Source: Alphaproteobacteria bacterium
Lineage (GTDB): Bacteria > Pseudomonadota > Alphaproteobacteria > Thalassobaculales > Thalassobaculaceae
DNA: 62,489 bases
Assembly: GCA_024742275.1 (NCBI GenBank)
Contig: JANSYS010000023.1
Location: 1 to 62,489 of the forward strand
Direction: 5' to 3'
Shown: piece by piece, positions 26,493 to 34,736 of the stretch
Layout: each line of letters begins with the position of its first letter
How positions within the stretch are numbered: the first letter of the stretch is position 1
Notes under the pieces: generated by a model
The model's input: the letters and a program-made list of their open reading frames with translations, nothing else
What the model was told of the DNA's origin: nothing
The model's database searches: none
Translations under genes and position numbers: made by a program

Positions 26493-27829
26493 CCGTGCGG
26501 GAGGATCTCGGCGTCCTGGCCTGGGGGCGGGCCCATCGTGGACGGCATGTCGTGGCCGATCCCGCCGTCCGTGCCGACGCTGGGCCGGCGGCGCGGGAGA
26601 CGGCGAAGGCCGGTGGCTCGACACTGGCGCATGGCCTCGGGCGGTCTTATGGCGATAGCGGTCTAAACCTCGGCGGTGGTCTCGTGCGCATGGCTGGGCT
26701 CGACCGGCTGATCGCCTTCGATCGGGAGACGGGGCTGCTGCGCGCGGATGCCGGCATTTCGCTGGATGCTCTGTTGAAGGTGACGGTTCCGGCCGGATGG
26801 TTTCTGCCCGTCACGCCCGGGACCAAGTTCGTTACCCTCGGCGGTGCGCTCGCCAACGATGTCCATGGGAAGAACCACCATCTCGCCGGCAGCTTCGGAC
26901 GGCACGTCACCCGCTTCGGCCTGTGGCGCAGCGACCGGGGAGAGGCGGGCGCCGAGATCGAGTGTTCGCCGGGGGAGAACGCGAATCTGTTCGCGCTGAC
27001 CATCGGCGGGCTTGGCCTGACCGGAATCGTCACCTGGATCGAGTTCCGACTTGAGAGAATCCCGTCGTCACATCTCTACGTCGAGAACATCCCCGTCGAC
27101 GGTCTCGACGCCTTCTTCGACTTGGCGGAGCGATCGCTCGACTGGCCGTTCACCGTCGCTTGGGTGGATACGCTCGCCCGCGGAGATCGCCTGGGGCGCG
27201 GGATCTTTTCCCGGGCGAGTTGGGCGGAGGGCGGTGGGTTCACGGCCCATTCCGGCGGCGGTCCCCGCATGCCGATCGACGCGCCCGGCGGCTTGCTGAA
27301 CAGCGTGACGGTGGGGGCGTTCAACCGTCTCTATCGGGCCCGCCCCGGGGCGCGGTTCCAAGGTCGCCAGCACTACGACCCGTTCTTCTATCCGCTCGAC
27401 CGGCTCCGCGACTGGAACCGTATGTACGGCCCGCGCGGTTTCTATCAGTGGCAATGCGCGGTGCCGGTGGACAGCATGCGCGAGGCCACACGGACCCTGC
27501 TCGATACGGTGGCCGCAAGCGGCGACGCCTCTTTTCTGGCCGTGCTGAAGACGTTCGGGGACGTGCCGTCTCCCGGTATCCTGTCCTTTCCGATGCCCGG
27601 CGCCACCCTGGCGTTGGACTTCGCCAACCGGGGTCAGGAGACGCTGTCGCTGCTCGCCAGGCTCGACCGGGTTGTGGCCGAGGTGGGCGGGCGTCTATAC
27701 CCGGCCAAGGACGGCCGGCTACCCCAGGCCATGTTCCGGGCGGGATTTCCGCGATGGAGCGATCTGGAGGCGGTGCGCGATCCGATCCTGATGTCGAGTT
27801 TCTGGCGCCGCATGACCGAGGAGGCCTGA
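26489..27829 (+). CDS. DprE1-like decaprenylphosphoryl-ribose oxidase (FAD-dependent)
   Basis: The 446-residue VAO-type flavoprotein closely follows mycobacterial DprE1, which oxidises the 2'-OH of polyprenyl-phosphoryl-ribose. Shared blocks are GLGRSYGD, PVTPGTKFVTLGGALANDVHGKNHH (His126 onward), AGSFGRHV, YDPFFYPLDRLRDWNRMYGPRGF and GRLYPAKDGR with Lys407 at the position of the essential DprE1 lysine. At the position of the benzothiazinone-reactive cysteine of DprE1 (CVDF) this protein has Ala375 (ALDF). Translation begins at GTG overlapping the stop of the UbiA gene (GTGA), and the DprE2-like partner follows five bases later. Confidence 0.88.
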   Translation: MTVREDLGVLAWGRAHRGRHVVADPAVRADAGPAARETAKAGGSTLAHGLGRSYGDSGLNLGGGLVRMAGLDRLIAFDRETGLLRADAGISLDALLKVTVPAGWFLPVTPGTKFVTLGGALANDVHGKNHHLAGSFGRHVTRFGLWRSDRGEAGAEIECSPGENANLFALTIGGLGLTGIVTWIEFRLERIPSSHLYVENIPVDGLDAFFDLAERSLDWPFTVAWVDTLARGDRLGRGIFSRASWAEGGGFTAHSGGGPRMPIDAPGGLLNSVTVGAFNRLYRARPGARFQGRQHYDPFFYPLDRLRDWNRMYGPRGFYQWQCAVPVDSMREATRTLLDTVAASGDASFLAVLKTFGDVPSPGILSFPMPGATLALDFANRGQETLSLLARLDRVVAEVGGRLYPAKDGRLPQAMFRAGFPRWSDLEAVRDPILMSSFWRRMTEEA

Positions 27830-27833
27830 CCCC

Positions 27834-28586
27834 ATGGCCGCGAAAAGCCGCATTCTGGTCCTTGGGGCCACCTCCGCCATCGCCGAGCGCTGGTGCCGGT
27901 TGCGGGCCGCGGCCGGCGACAGTCTGTTACTGGTGGGGCGGGACGGAGAGCGGCTGGCCGCGATCGCCGACGACCTGAGGGCGCGGGGCGCCGGCAACGT
28001 GCTGACCGCGACGGAAGATCTTGCGGATACCGGCGGCGCCGATGGTCGGTTTACCGCTTGGGTGCAGACGCTGGGCGGGGTGGATATCGTCTTGCTCGCT
28101 TACGGGACCCTCGGCGATCAGCCGGAGGCCCAGCGGGATACCGCTGCGCTGTTGAAGGGGATCCAGGCGAATTTCACCAGCGCCGTCGTCTGGTGCGAAC
28201 TGGCTGGACGGGCCCTGGAGCTGGCCGGCGCCGGTACCCTCGTCGCCCTTTCCTCGGTCGCTGGAGACCGTGGCCGCCGAACCAACTACGCCTACGGCGC
28301 CGCCAAGGCTGGCCTGTCCGCATACCTTGAAGGCATGGCCCATCGTTTCGCCGGATCCGAGGTCACGGTGATCTGCGTGAAGCCCGGCTTCGTCGTCACC
28401 CCGATGACCGCGCATATCGACGGGCGCGGTGGTCCGCTCTGGGCGACGCCCGAACAGGTGGCCGAGGATATCCAGAAGGCCATCGAGAAACGGAAACCGC
28501 AGATCTATACTCGCTGGTTCTGGTTCTTCGTGATGCTGATCATCCGCAATCTGCCGCGACCCCTCTTCAACCGGATGAAAATCTGA
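27834..28586 (+). CDS. DprE2-like short-chain dehydrogenase
   Basis: A 250-residue SDR that would reduce the keto intermediate made by the DprE1-like enzyme, completing the 2'-epimerisation of lipid-linked ribose to arabinose. The start is LVLGATSAIAERW (a variant Gly-rich loop, as in DprE2), followed by the catalytic SSVAGDRGRRTNYAYGAAKAG with Tyr154 and Lys158. The aromatic C-terminus RWFWFFVMLIIRNLPRPLF resembles the membrane-associating tail of DprE2. GAGGAGG precedes the ATG. Position immediately after dprE1 supports the assignment over a generic SDR. Confidence 0.85.
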   Translation: MAAKSRILVLGATSAIAERWCRLRAAAGDSLLLVGRDGERLAAIADDLRARGAGNVLTATEDLADTGGADGRFTAWVQTLGGVDIVLLAYGTLGDQPEAQRDTAALLKGIQANFTSAVVWCELAGRALELAGAGTLVALSSVAGDRGRRTNYAYGAAKAGLSAYLEGMAHRFAGSEVTVICVKPGFVVTPMTAHIDGRGGPLWATPEQVAEDIQKAIEKRKPQIYTRWFWFFVMLIIRNLPRPLFNRMKI

Positions 28587-28590
28587 TTCC

Positions 28591-29520
28591 ATGGCGCGCA
28601 TCGTCATCACCGGAGCCGCCGGCCTAGTCGGCCAGAACCTGATCGCCCGTATCGCCCGAAGGTCGGACCTGGCCATCGTCGCCATCGATAAGCACCCGAA
28701 GAACACGTCGGTCCTGGCCAACCTGCATCCCGGTATCGACGTGATCGAGGCCGACCTGGCGCAGCCCGGCGACTGGACGCGCGCGTTCAGGGGAGCCGAT
28801 GCGGTCATCCAACTCCACGCGCAGATCGGCGGGCTCGACGGCGCGGAGTTCGAGGCGAACAACGTGCGCGCCACGCGTCTGGTGCTCGACGCCATGAAGG
28901 CCGAACGCGTGCCCTACCTGGTTCACGTCTCTTCCTCGGTGGTGAATTCGAAGGCGGTCGACTTCTACACTGAGAGCAAGAAGGCCCAGGAAGCGCTGGT
29001 GGCGGAAAGCGGCATCGCCCATGCGACCCTGCGTCCGACGCTCATGTACGGCTGGTTCGACCGCAAGCACTTGGGCTGGCTCGCCCGGTTCATGAAGAAA
29101 GCGCCCGTCTTTCCGATTCCCGGCAGCGGCCGCTACATGCGCCAACCGCTCTACGCGGGAGACTTCTCCGACGTCGTGCTGGCCTGCCTGGACGGACGGC
29201 GCGAGGGGGCGTGGAACATCTCGGGCCAGGAAGAGATCGACTATGTCGACCTGATCAAGGCGGTCCGGCGGGCGAGTGGGGCGAAGACGCCGATCGTCCA
29301 TATCCCCTACAGCCTGTTTTGGCTTCTGCTCCGGGTCTATGCGGTGTTCGACCGGGATCCGCCTTTCACGACCAAGCAACTCGAGGCGCTGGTCACGCCG
29401 GACAGCTTCGAAGTAATCGACTGGCCGGGCATCTTCGGCGTGCGCTCGACGCCGTTGGACGAGGCGCTGGCCGCAACCTTCGACGACCCGAAGTATTCGG
29501 GCGTCATCCTGGATTTCTGA
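28591..29520 (+). CDS. NAD-dependent epimerase/dehydratase (extended SDR)
   Basis: A 309-residue extended SDR with the NAD-binding GAAGLVGQNLI near the N-terminus, the serine block VSSSVV and the catalytic YTESK (Tyr126, Lys130), followed by LRPTLMYG, as in sugar-nucleotide epimerases. The C-terminal half has VYAGDFSDVV-like sequence (YAGDFSDVVLACLDG). It starts four bases after the DprE2-like gene without a strong ribosome-binding site, so translational coupling is likely. Its substrate could be a sugar nucleotide or a lipid-linked sugar; the operon suggests a role in modifying the transferred glycan. Confidence 0.82.
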   Translation: MARIVITGAAGLVGQNLIARIARRSDLAIVAIDKHPKNTSVLANLHPGIDVIEADLAQPGDWTRAFRGADAVIQLHAQIGGLDGAEFEANNVRATRLVLDAMKAERVPYLVHVSSSVVNSKAVDFYTESKKAQEALVAESGIAHATLRPTLMYGWFDRKHLGWLARFMKKAPVFPIPGSGRYMRQPLYAGDFSDVVLACLDGRREGAWNISGQEEIDYVDLIKAVRRASGAKTPIVHIPYSLFWLLLRVYAVFDRDPPFTTKQLEALVTPDSFEVIDWPGIFGVRSTPLDEALAATFDDPKYSGVILDF

Positions 29521-29530
29521 GGAGGCCGCG

Positions 29531-30826
29531 ATGGCCAAGGTCGCGATCATCGGCGCCGGGGCAATGGGTCTCGCCGCCGCCTACCACGCATTGGAGGCCG
29601 GGCACGAGGTTACGGTCTACGAGGCGGATTCCGTGCCCGGCGGGATGGCGGCGCACCTCGATCTGGACGGCCTGTCGATAGAGCGTTTCTACCACTTCAT
29701 CTGCAAGGCGGACCGTCCGACCTTCAAGCTGCTTGAGCGTCTCGGCATTGCCGACAGGATGCGCTGGACCGGCACCTCCATGGGCTATTTCGTCGACGGC
29801 AGGATGCACCGCTGGGGGGATCCTGTCGCCCTGCTGACGTTCCCCGGAATCGACTGGATTTCGAAGTTCCGTTACGGCCTGCAGATGTTCCTGTCGACCA
29901 AGCGCCGCGACTGGTCGGACCTGGAGACCGTCTCGGCCAAGGACTGGATCGAGCGGGGCTCGGGCCGGCGCGCCTACGACGTCCTGTGGCGTCGGCTGTT
30001 CGACCTCAAGTTCTTCGAGTACGCGGACAACGTCTCCGCCGCTTGGATCTGGACCCGAATCAAGAGGGTTGGCACCTCGCGCCGCTCGCTGATGCAGGAG
30101 GAACTCGGTTACATCGACGGCGGGTCGGAAACCTTGGTCGCCGCGCTGGTCGAGGCCATCGAGAAGCGCGGCGGCGTGATCAAACTCGCAACGCCCGCCC
30201 GCGAGGTGATCGCCGAGGACGGCAGGGTGACGGGCGTGCGCACCGATGCCGGTGTCGAGCCGGCCGAGGCGGTGATCTCGACCATGCCGACCCCTCTGGT
30301 CTCCTCGCTCGTGCCGGCCCTGCCGGACGACTGGAAGGCCAAGTACGACGCCATCGTGAACATCGGCGTTGTCTGTGTCTTGATGCGGCTGAAGCGGTCG
30401 GTGACCGAGCATTTCTGGGTCAACATCAACGACAAGGCGATCGAGATTCCCGGTATCATCCAGTTCTCGAACCTGCGCCCCGTCGACGATACGGTTGTCT
30501 ATGTGCCCTTCTACATGCCGACGAGCCACCCGAAGTTCGGGCGCGACGACGAGGCATTCATCGACGAGTCGATGGCGTGCTTGAAGCGACTTGACCCGGA
30601 TCTGACGGACGACGATTTGACGGCGTGGACCGTCGGCCGCCTGCGCTACGCCCAGCCGGTCTGTGAACCGGGCTTTCTCGCCAAGATACCGCCGATCCAG
30701 ACGCCGATCCGTGGCCTACAGATTGCGGACACCTCGTTCTACTATCCGGAGGATCGGGGCATCAGCGAGAGCGTGCGGGTGGCCGAGGAAATGGCCGCGG
30801 CCATACCGGCCTCGATGACGGAGTAG
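29531..30826 (+). CDS. FAD-dependent oxidoreductase (amine-oxidase/UDP-galactopyranose-mutase-like)
   Basis: A 431-residue flavoprotein with the N-terminal dinucleotide fold IIGAGAMGLAAAYHALEAGHEVTVYEAD and the FAD motif GGMAAHLDLDG. It has a charged middle domain (YFVDGRMHRWGDP) and a C-terminal FAD-binding stretch GLQIADTSFYYPEDRGISESVRVAE. It belongs to the group annotated as NAD(P)/FAD-dependent or protoporphyrinogen-oxidase-like, which often sits in glycan loci. Here a sugar or polyprenyl-linked intermediate is a plausible substrate. TGAGGAGG precedes the ATG. The reaction itself is not known to me. Confidence 0.8.
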   Translation: MAKVAIIGAGAMGLAAAYHALEAGHEVTVYEADSVPGGMAAHLDLDGLSIERFYHFICKADRPTFKLLERLGIADRMRWTGTSMGYFVDGRMHRWGDPVALLTFPGIDWISKFRYGLQMFLSTKRRDWSDLETVSAKDWIERGSGRRAYDVLWRRLFDLKFFEYADNVSAAWIWTRIKRVGTSRRSLMQEELGYIDGGSETLVAALVEAIEKRGGVIKLATPAREVIAEDGRVTGVRTDAGVEPAEAVISTMPTPLVSSLVPALPDDWKAKYDAIVNIGVVCVLMRLKRSVTEHFWVNINDKAIEIPGIIQFSNLRPVDDTVVYVPFYMPTSHPKFGRDDEAFIDESMACLKRLDPDLTDDDLTAWTVGRLRYAQPVCEPGFLAKIPPIQTPIRGLQIADTSFYYPEDRGISESVRVAEEMAAAIPASMTE

Positions 30827-30838
30827 GGAGGCGGGCGG

Positions 30839-31282
30839 TTGGCGCGGACCATCGTTCTTGGAGAGTTCGGCCGTTTCCTGGTCACCGGGGGAGTCGCGGC
30901 CGGCGTCAACGTGGCGTCCCGCTGGCTTTTCAACTTCGTGATGCCGTTCGAGGCGGCGGTCGTCATCGCCTATCTCGCCGGTATGATCACCGCCTATACA
31001 CTCTCCAAACTCTTCGTTTTCTCGCGCTCCGGACGCAGCGTTTCCAACGAGTTCATGCGCTTTGCCCTGGTCAATGTGGCGGCGCTCGCGCAGGTATGGA
31101 TCGTCAGCGTCGGCCTGGCCCGGTATGCGTTTCCGGCCGTCGGCTTCGAGTGGCACGCCGAGGATGTGGCTCATGTGATCGGCGTGCTGGTCCCGGCGGT
31201 CACCAGCTATCTGGGTCATCGCCATTTCTCCTTCGCGGCGCGGCCTGCCGCCGGATCGGGTGCTGAAAGGGATGTGCGATGA
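30839..31282 (+). CDS. GtrA-family membrane protein
   Basis: A 147-residue protein with four hydrophobic segments in the GtrA pattern (FGRFLVTGGVAAGVNVASRW, IAYLAGMITAYTLSKLFVFS, FALVNVAALAQVWIVSVGLA, VLVPAVTSYLGHRHFSF). GtrA proteins are thought to flip or present polyprenyl-phosphate-linked sugars. The mycobacterial homologue Rv3789 is encoded next to dprE1/dprE2 and is linked to arabinan synthesis, which parallels this operon. The start is TTG with GGGAGG about eight bases upstream. The stop overlaps the next ATG by four bases. Confidence 0.87.
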   Translation: MARTIVLGEFGRFLVTGGVAAGVNVASRWLFNFVMPFEAAVVIAYLAGMITAYTLSKLFVFSRSGRSVSNEFMRFALVNVAALAQVWIVSVGLARYAFPAVGFEWHAEDVAHVIGVLVPAVTSYLGHRHFSFAARPAAGSGAERDVR

Positions 31283-33453
31283 CAGAGGCCGGGCAGGATC
31301 GGTCAGGCTCTGAAAACGGGCGGGTGATGCGACTGGCGATCGGCGGAACGGTCGTCCTGGCTGTTGCGACCGTCGTCCTGGGGGCGGCCTATCCGTTGTT
31401 CCTGTCGACGTCGGTACCGGTCAACGACATCGTCGACTTCTATCATCAGTTCCTGGAGGCGGGCGGGTTCTCGGGCTACGGGTTCGTCGATCTCTACCGG
31501 TGGCACAACGAGCACCGCCTGGTGGTCCCGAAACTCTGGTTCCTGGCCGATCTGGCCCTGGTCGACGGTCGCCAGAGCCTTCTGCTCGCCGTTATCTTCC
31601 TGTCGGCACTGCTGCACGCGACGTTGTTGGCTCTGCTTTTCCGTGGCCTCGGCCGCTCCTGGAAAGCCACCGCGCTTGCCTTCGTCGTCGTCGCCGGCGC
31701 CATGGTCTCGCCGGTGCAGTACGAGAACCTGCTGTTCGGTTTCCAGGTCCAGTTCATCCAGGTCTGGTTGTTCGCGTCCCTCGCCTTCGCCCTGATCGCC
31801 CTGTCGCCGGTCGGCGAGGGGCGTCCGGTCCTCGTCGCCTTGACGGTGCTCGGGGCAATCGTGTCGGGGCTGGCGTCGAGCTACAGCATGTTCAACGGCC
31901 TGGCGGTCTGGCCGCTGCTTATGATCTTCGTGATCTGGCGACGGTTCCCGATAGTCTGGAGTCTCGCGGTCGCTGGGGTCGGCGCCCTGATCCTGGCGGT
32001 TGAGGTGGTTGCGTTCCTGAACCGGCCCGGCGGCGGAGGAGGACTTGCTGTCGGGGCCGATATCGGCACGGTTCTTCGTTTCATGGCGCGATATCTGACC
32101 TCGGCGATCGGCGATATCGGCACGCTCGGTCAGGAGATCGTCGGCTTCGCCGCGATGGGGGCGGTCGTCGTCGCCGGCCTCTATGCGCTGGTGCGGCCGG
32201 GCCGTGTTCCGGCGATGCGCATGGCGTTGTTCGCGATCTGCGCCTTTGTGATTGCCGCCGCGCTGGCGACGGCGCTCGGACGCCTGCATATCGGGCTCGG
32301 CGCCGCGAACGCCTCGCGATATACGACGCCTTCGATGGTTTTTTTGGCGACGGCCGGTCTCCTCGGGTTCGACGCTCTTTTGCGGCTCAAGCGACCTGGC
32401 ATCCTGCCCTGGGCGCTGGCCGGTTCCGCGATCCTGCTCCTGGTGCCGGGATGGACGCACGCCCTGCGCGACATGCCCCACCGTCTTGCCGCCCGGGATC
32501 TCGCAGAGCTGACCGTTGTCGCCCATCTCGCCGGCGGATACCGGCCTGACATGCTGAGCCACATCTATCCGCATTGGCCGCCGCGTCCCGGTGGGACGCT
32601 CGACGGGTTGCGGGCTGCGGGACTTGGACCGTATTCCGAAGAGGCGCTTTTCCGGCCGCCCGAGAGCGCTCTGACCGCCGGTCCTCCGGTGGACGCGCCG
32701 CTTTGCGACGGCAGCGCCGATCGCCTGCGGATAGACCCGGTGACGGGCGTGACCTTCGCCGCATGGCTGGTCAGCGCCGAAACCGGACGGCGTCCGCCGT
32801 GGGTTATCGCACGCGCTGCGGACGGGCAAGTGATCGCCTGGGGCGCGAGGCTCGATGCGCGGCGCGACCGGGCTCCGATTCAGGAGCCGGGAATTCTAGC
32901 CCGGGGCTTCCAGGCGTTCGGTCCGACGCCGGAGCCTCTGGTCGATCGGGTAACGGTCGAAGGGGTATTTGACGACGGGAGCCGCTGTCGCCTGCCGGGC
33001 ACGGTGACGGCGATGCCCGATAGGTACTTGGAAGACCTGCCGTCCGGCGCGCGCCCGGCGGCGTCCGGGGACTGGCAATTCGACAGCGAACCACTCGCCG
33101 GCGGCACCGGTGACGCGGTGGCACCGCAAGAAGCCGCGCCACTCTACGGATCCTTCGGGCTCCAGGACCGGCGGTTTTCTGCCCGTATCGACCTCGGCAA
33201 CCCGGGCGCGGCACGCGGCGTGCTGCTGCCGCTCGTCACTGCGCGTTGGCCCTTTGGCACGACCATCCGGCTGCTCGACGCTTCCGGCGCGACGCTGGAT
33301 TCGATCACGTTGACGCGTCCTGTCGGCCCGCCCTGGCGTTGGGCGGCGCTCTACCCCGCCGCACTCTCGCCCAACATGCGGCTTGAGATCGTCACCACCG
33401 AGCGGCATGTCTTCAACGACGTTGCCTTCGGGACGCCCCACTGGCTGCAATGA
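31279..33453 (+). CDS. Large GT-C-like membrane protein, putative lipid-linked pentosyltransferase
   Basis: The 724-residue protein has about ten membrane helices in its first 410 residues, then a soluble C-terminal region of roughly 300 residues, probably periplasmic. The first loop carries acidic residues near the membrane (PVNDIVDFY, Asp50 and Asp53) and WHNEHR (Glu79), the layout expected of GT-C transferases that use polyprenyl-phosphate sugars. The C-terminal part has a jelly-roll-like feel (DRRFSARIDLGNPGAARGVLLPL), as in carbohydrate-binding modules. It is coupled by ATGA overlaps to GtrA upstream and to DUF3445 downstream. I infer that it transfers the operon's lipid-linked sugar to an envelope acceptor; homology to AftA/Emb is not visible by eye. 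Confidence 0.7.
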   Translation: MTEAGQDRSGSENGRVMRLAIGGTVVLAVATVVLGAAYPLFLSTSVPVNDIVDFYHQFLEAGGFSGYGFVDLYRWHNEHRLVVPKLWFLADLALVDGRQSLLLAVIFLSALLHATLLALLFRGLGRSWKATALAFVVVAGAMVSPVQYENLLFGFQVQFIQVWLFASLAFALIALSPVGEGRPVLVALTVLGAIVSGLASSYSMFNGLAVWPLLMIFVIWRRFPIVWSLAVAGVGALILAVEVVAFLNRPGGGGGLAVGADIGTVLRFMARYLTSAIGDIGTLGQEIVGFAAMGAVVVAGLYALVRPGRVPAMRMALFAICAFVIAAALATALGRLHIGLGAANASRYTTPSMVFLATAGLLGFDALLRLKRPGILPWALAGSAILLLVPGWTHALRDMPHRLAARDLAELTVVAHLAGGYRPDMLSHIYPHWPPRPGGTLDGLRAAGLGPYSEEALFRPPESALTAGPPVDAPLCDGSADRLRIDPVTGVTFAAWLVSAETGRRPPWVIARAADGQVIAWGARLDARRDRAPIQEPGILARGFQAFGPTPEPLVDRVTVEGVFDDGSRCRLPGTVTAMPDRYLEDLPSGARPAASGDWQFDSEPLAGGTGDAVAPQEAAPLYGSFGLQDRRFSARIDLGNPGAARGVLLPLVTARWPFGTTIRLLDASGATLDSITLTRPVGPPWRWAALYPAALSPNMRLEIVTTERHVFNDVAFGTPHWLQ

Positions 33454-34358
33454 CGGCACCGCGCGCGCCCGAACCCCGGTTTGCGCCCTATGGAAAGGGC
33501 CGCTTTCAGCTGTCTCTCGGCATCAAGGAGATCGTCGAGGCGGATTGGATCGACGTGGACCGGCACTATGCCGCCCATATGGCGGAAAAATCCCGTCTGC
33601 TCGCGCTCCGGCATGGGGAGGTTTTCGATGCGGTGAGCGGGAGCGAAGTGGCACAGGCCGACTGTCTGGAGCAATTGCTGCAGCATCTCGCCGCATACCA
33701 CCCGGAAATCGTCGAACCGGAGGGTGGTCGGGTCCGGACCTTGTGGAACGGGGCGGTCCTGAGCCGAGAGGAATTCGCCTCCGCACCGCTCGATCTTGCC
33801 GGCCGCCTGGTGCAGGAAGACCTCTGCCTGATGGAAGCGCATCCGGACGGGCATCGGCTGATCGCGGCCTCGCTCTGTTTTCCGGCGCGCTGGCGGCTGG
33901 CCGACAAGCTCGGACGTCCGATGAGCACGATCCATGACCCGGTTCCGGGCTTCAATGCGCGCCTGAACCGCCCGGTCGAACGCTTCTTCTCCGGCATCGA
34001 AGCCGGGCAGTTCTACATGCGTCTGAACTGGTCCGTTCTGGACGATCCGACGCTCTTTCAATCCTCCGGCCACGGCCGCGCCGGCTTCGATCCGTCAATT
34101 TCGCCGGAGACCATCGCCGACCGCCTGCACATCCGGATCGAACGGCAGACATTCCGCAGGCTGCCCGAGACCGGTGTTCTGGTGTTCGGCATCAAGACCA
34201 TCGTGGATCCGATCACGGTGGTCGCCGATCGTCCGGATCTGGCTGCGGCAATGCTGGGGTCGCTGCGGACTATGCCCGGCGAGATGCGGGACTACAAAAG
34301 CATGGCTCCGTTCGCCGATGCCCTCGAGGGCTGGCTTTCCGGTATCGCGGTGAACTGA
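33450..34358 (+). CDS. DUF3445 heme-dependent oxidative N-demethylase-like protein
   Basis: The 302-residue protein shows the family sequence IHDPVPGFNARLNRPVERFFSGI and MRLNWSVLDDPTLFQ, plus the IRIERQTFRRLPETG...GIKTIVDP tail. Characterised members are heme-dependent oxidative N-demethylases that act on methylated amines with partner subunits. No partner subunit is visible here. It starts inside the stop of the GT-C gene (ATGA), so it is co-translated with the glycosylation operon although its chemistry has no obvious link. An 8-bp hairpin follows, which probably ends the operon. Confidence 0.82.
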   Translation: MTAPRAPEPRFAPYGKGRFQLSLGIKEIVEADWIDVDRHYAAHMAEKSRLLALRHGEVFDAVSGSEVAQADCLEQLLQHLAAYHPEIVEPEGGRVRTLWNGAVLSREEFASAPLDLAGRLVQEDLCLMEAHPDGHRLIAASLCFPARWRLADKLGRPMSTIHDPVPGFNARLNRPVERFFSGIEAGQFYMRLNWSVLDDPTLFQSSGHGRAGFDPSISPETIADRLHIRIERQTFRRLPETGVLVFGIKTIVDPITVVADRPDLAAAMLGSLRTMPGEMRDYKSMAPFADALEGWLSGIAVN

Positions 34359-34736
34359 CCGATCGGAGCGGTGCGAATTGCCGGCGCCGGAAGCGCCGTG
34401 AGAACGGCGCTCACGTCAATGCGATCCCTGAGGTTTTCGTGGATTTGCAAACCCGATCGGCTGAGGGACTCCCGCTGAGTGTTTCCAAGTGTCGGAATTT
34501 GAATAGTTTTTTCGGGCTCGCGAATCGCTGGGCGACCGCAAGGCCGTTGGGTTTTCAGACCAACTGGCGCGTGGAGAAACTAGAAGAAAATCGACCGGTA
34601 GGGACGACAGTCAGTTTCTACAGTGTTACGGTACCCTCCTCGGACGGGAACGATCGGGTCCAATAAACAACTAAATATCAAACACGCAGAGACCCACGAG
34701 AATCGCTCGCAGAGTACAAATCGGAAGGGAGCTACT
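34359..34736. other. Intergenic region with promoter of the peptide-type ABC operon
   Basis: This 378-base interval is less GC-rich than its neighbours and contains no convincing gene. It holds a terminator-like hairpin at 34392-34411 and an isolated palindrome TTTGCAAA at 34444-34451. The palindrome matches the core of the array found upstream of the ScfR-like regulator. The remainder probably holds the promoter and leader of the ABC binding-protein gene. I see no riboswitch fold. Confidence 0.5.
34392..34411 (+). terminator. Hairpin ending the glycosylation operon
   Basis: AGCGCCGT and ACGGCGCT form an 8-bp perfect stem with a GAGA tetraloop, 34 bases after the DUF3445 stop. There is no T-run, so it may be a rho-independent terminator of weak type or a stabilising 3' structure. 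Confidence 0.5.

Noticed and set aside
34439..34666. 75-codon plus-strand open frame before the peptide-type ABC operon
   Set aside because: It starts at a GTG inside a likely regulatory palindrome, lacks a ribosome-binding site and has no recognisable features.
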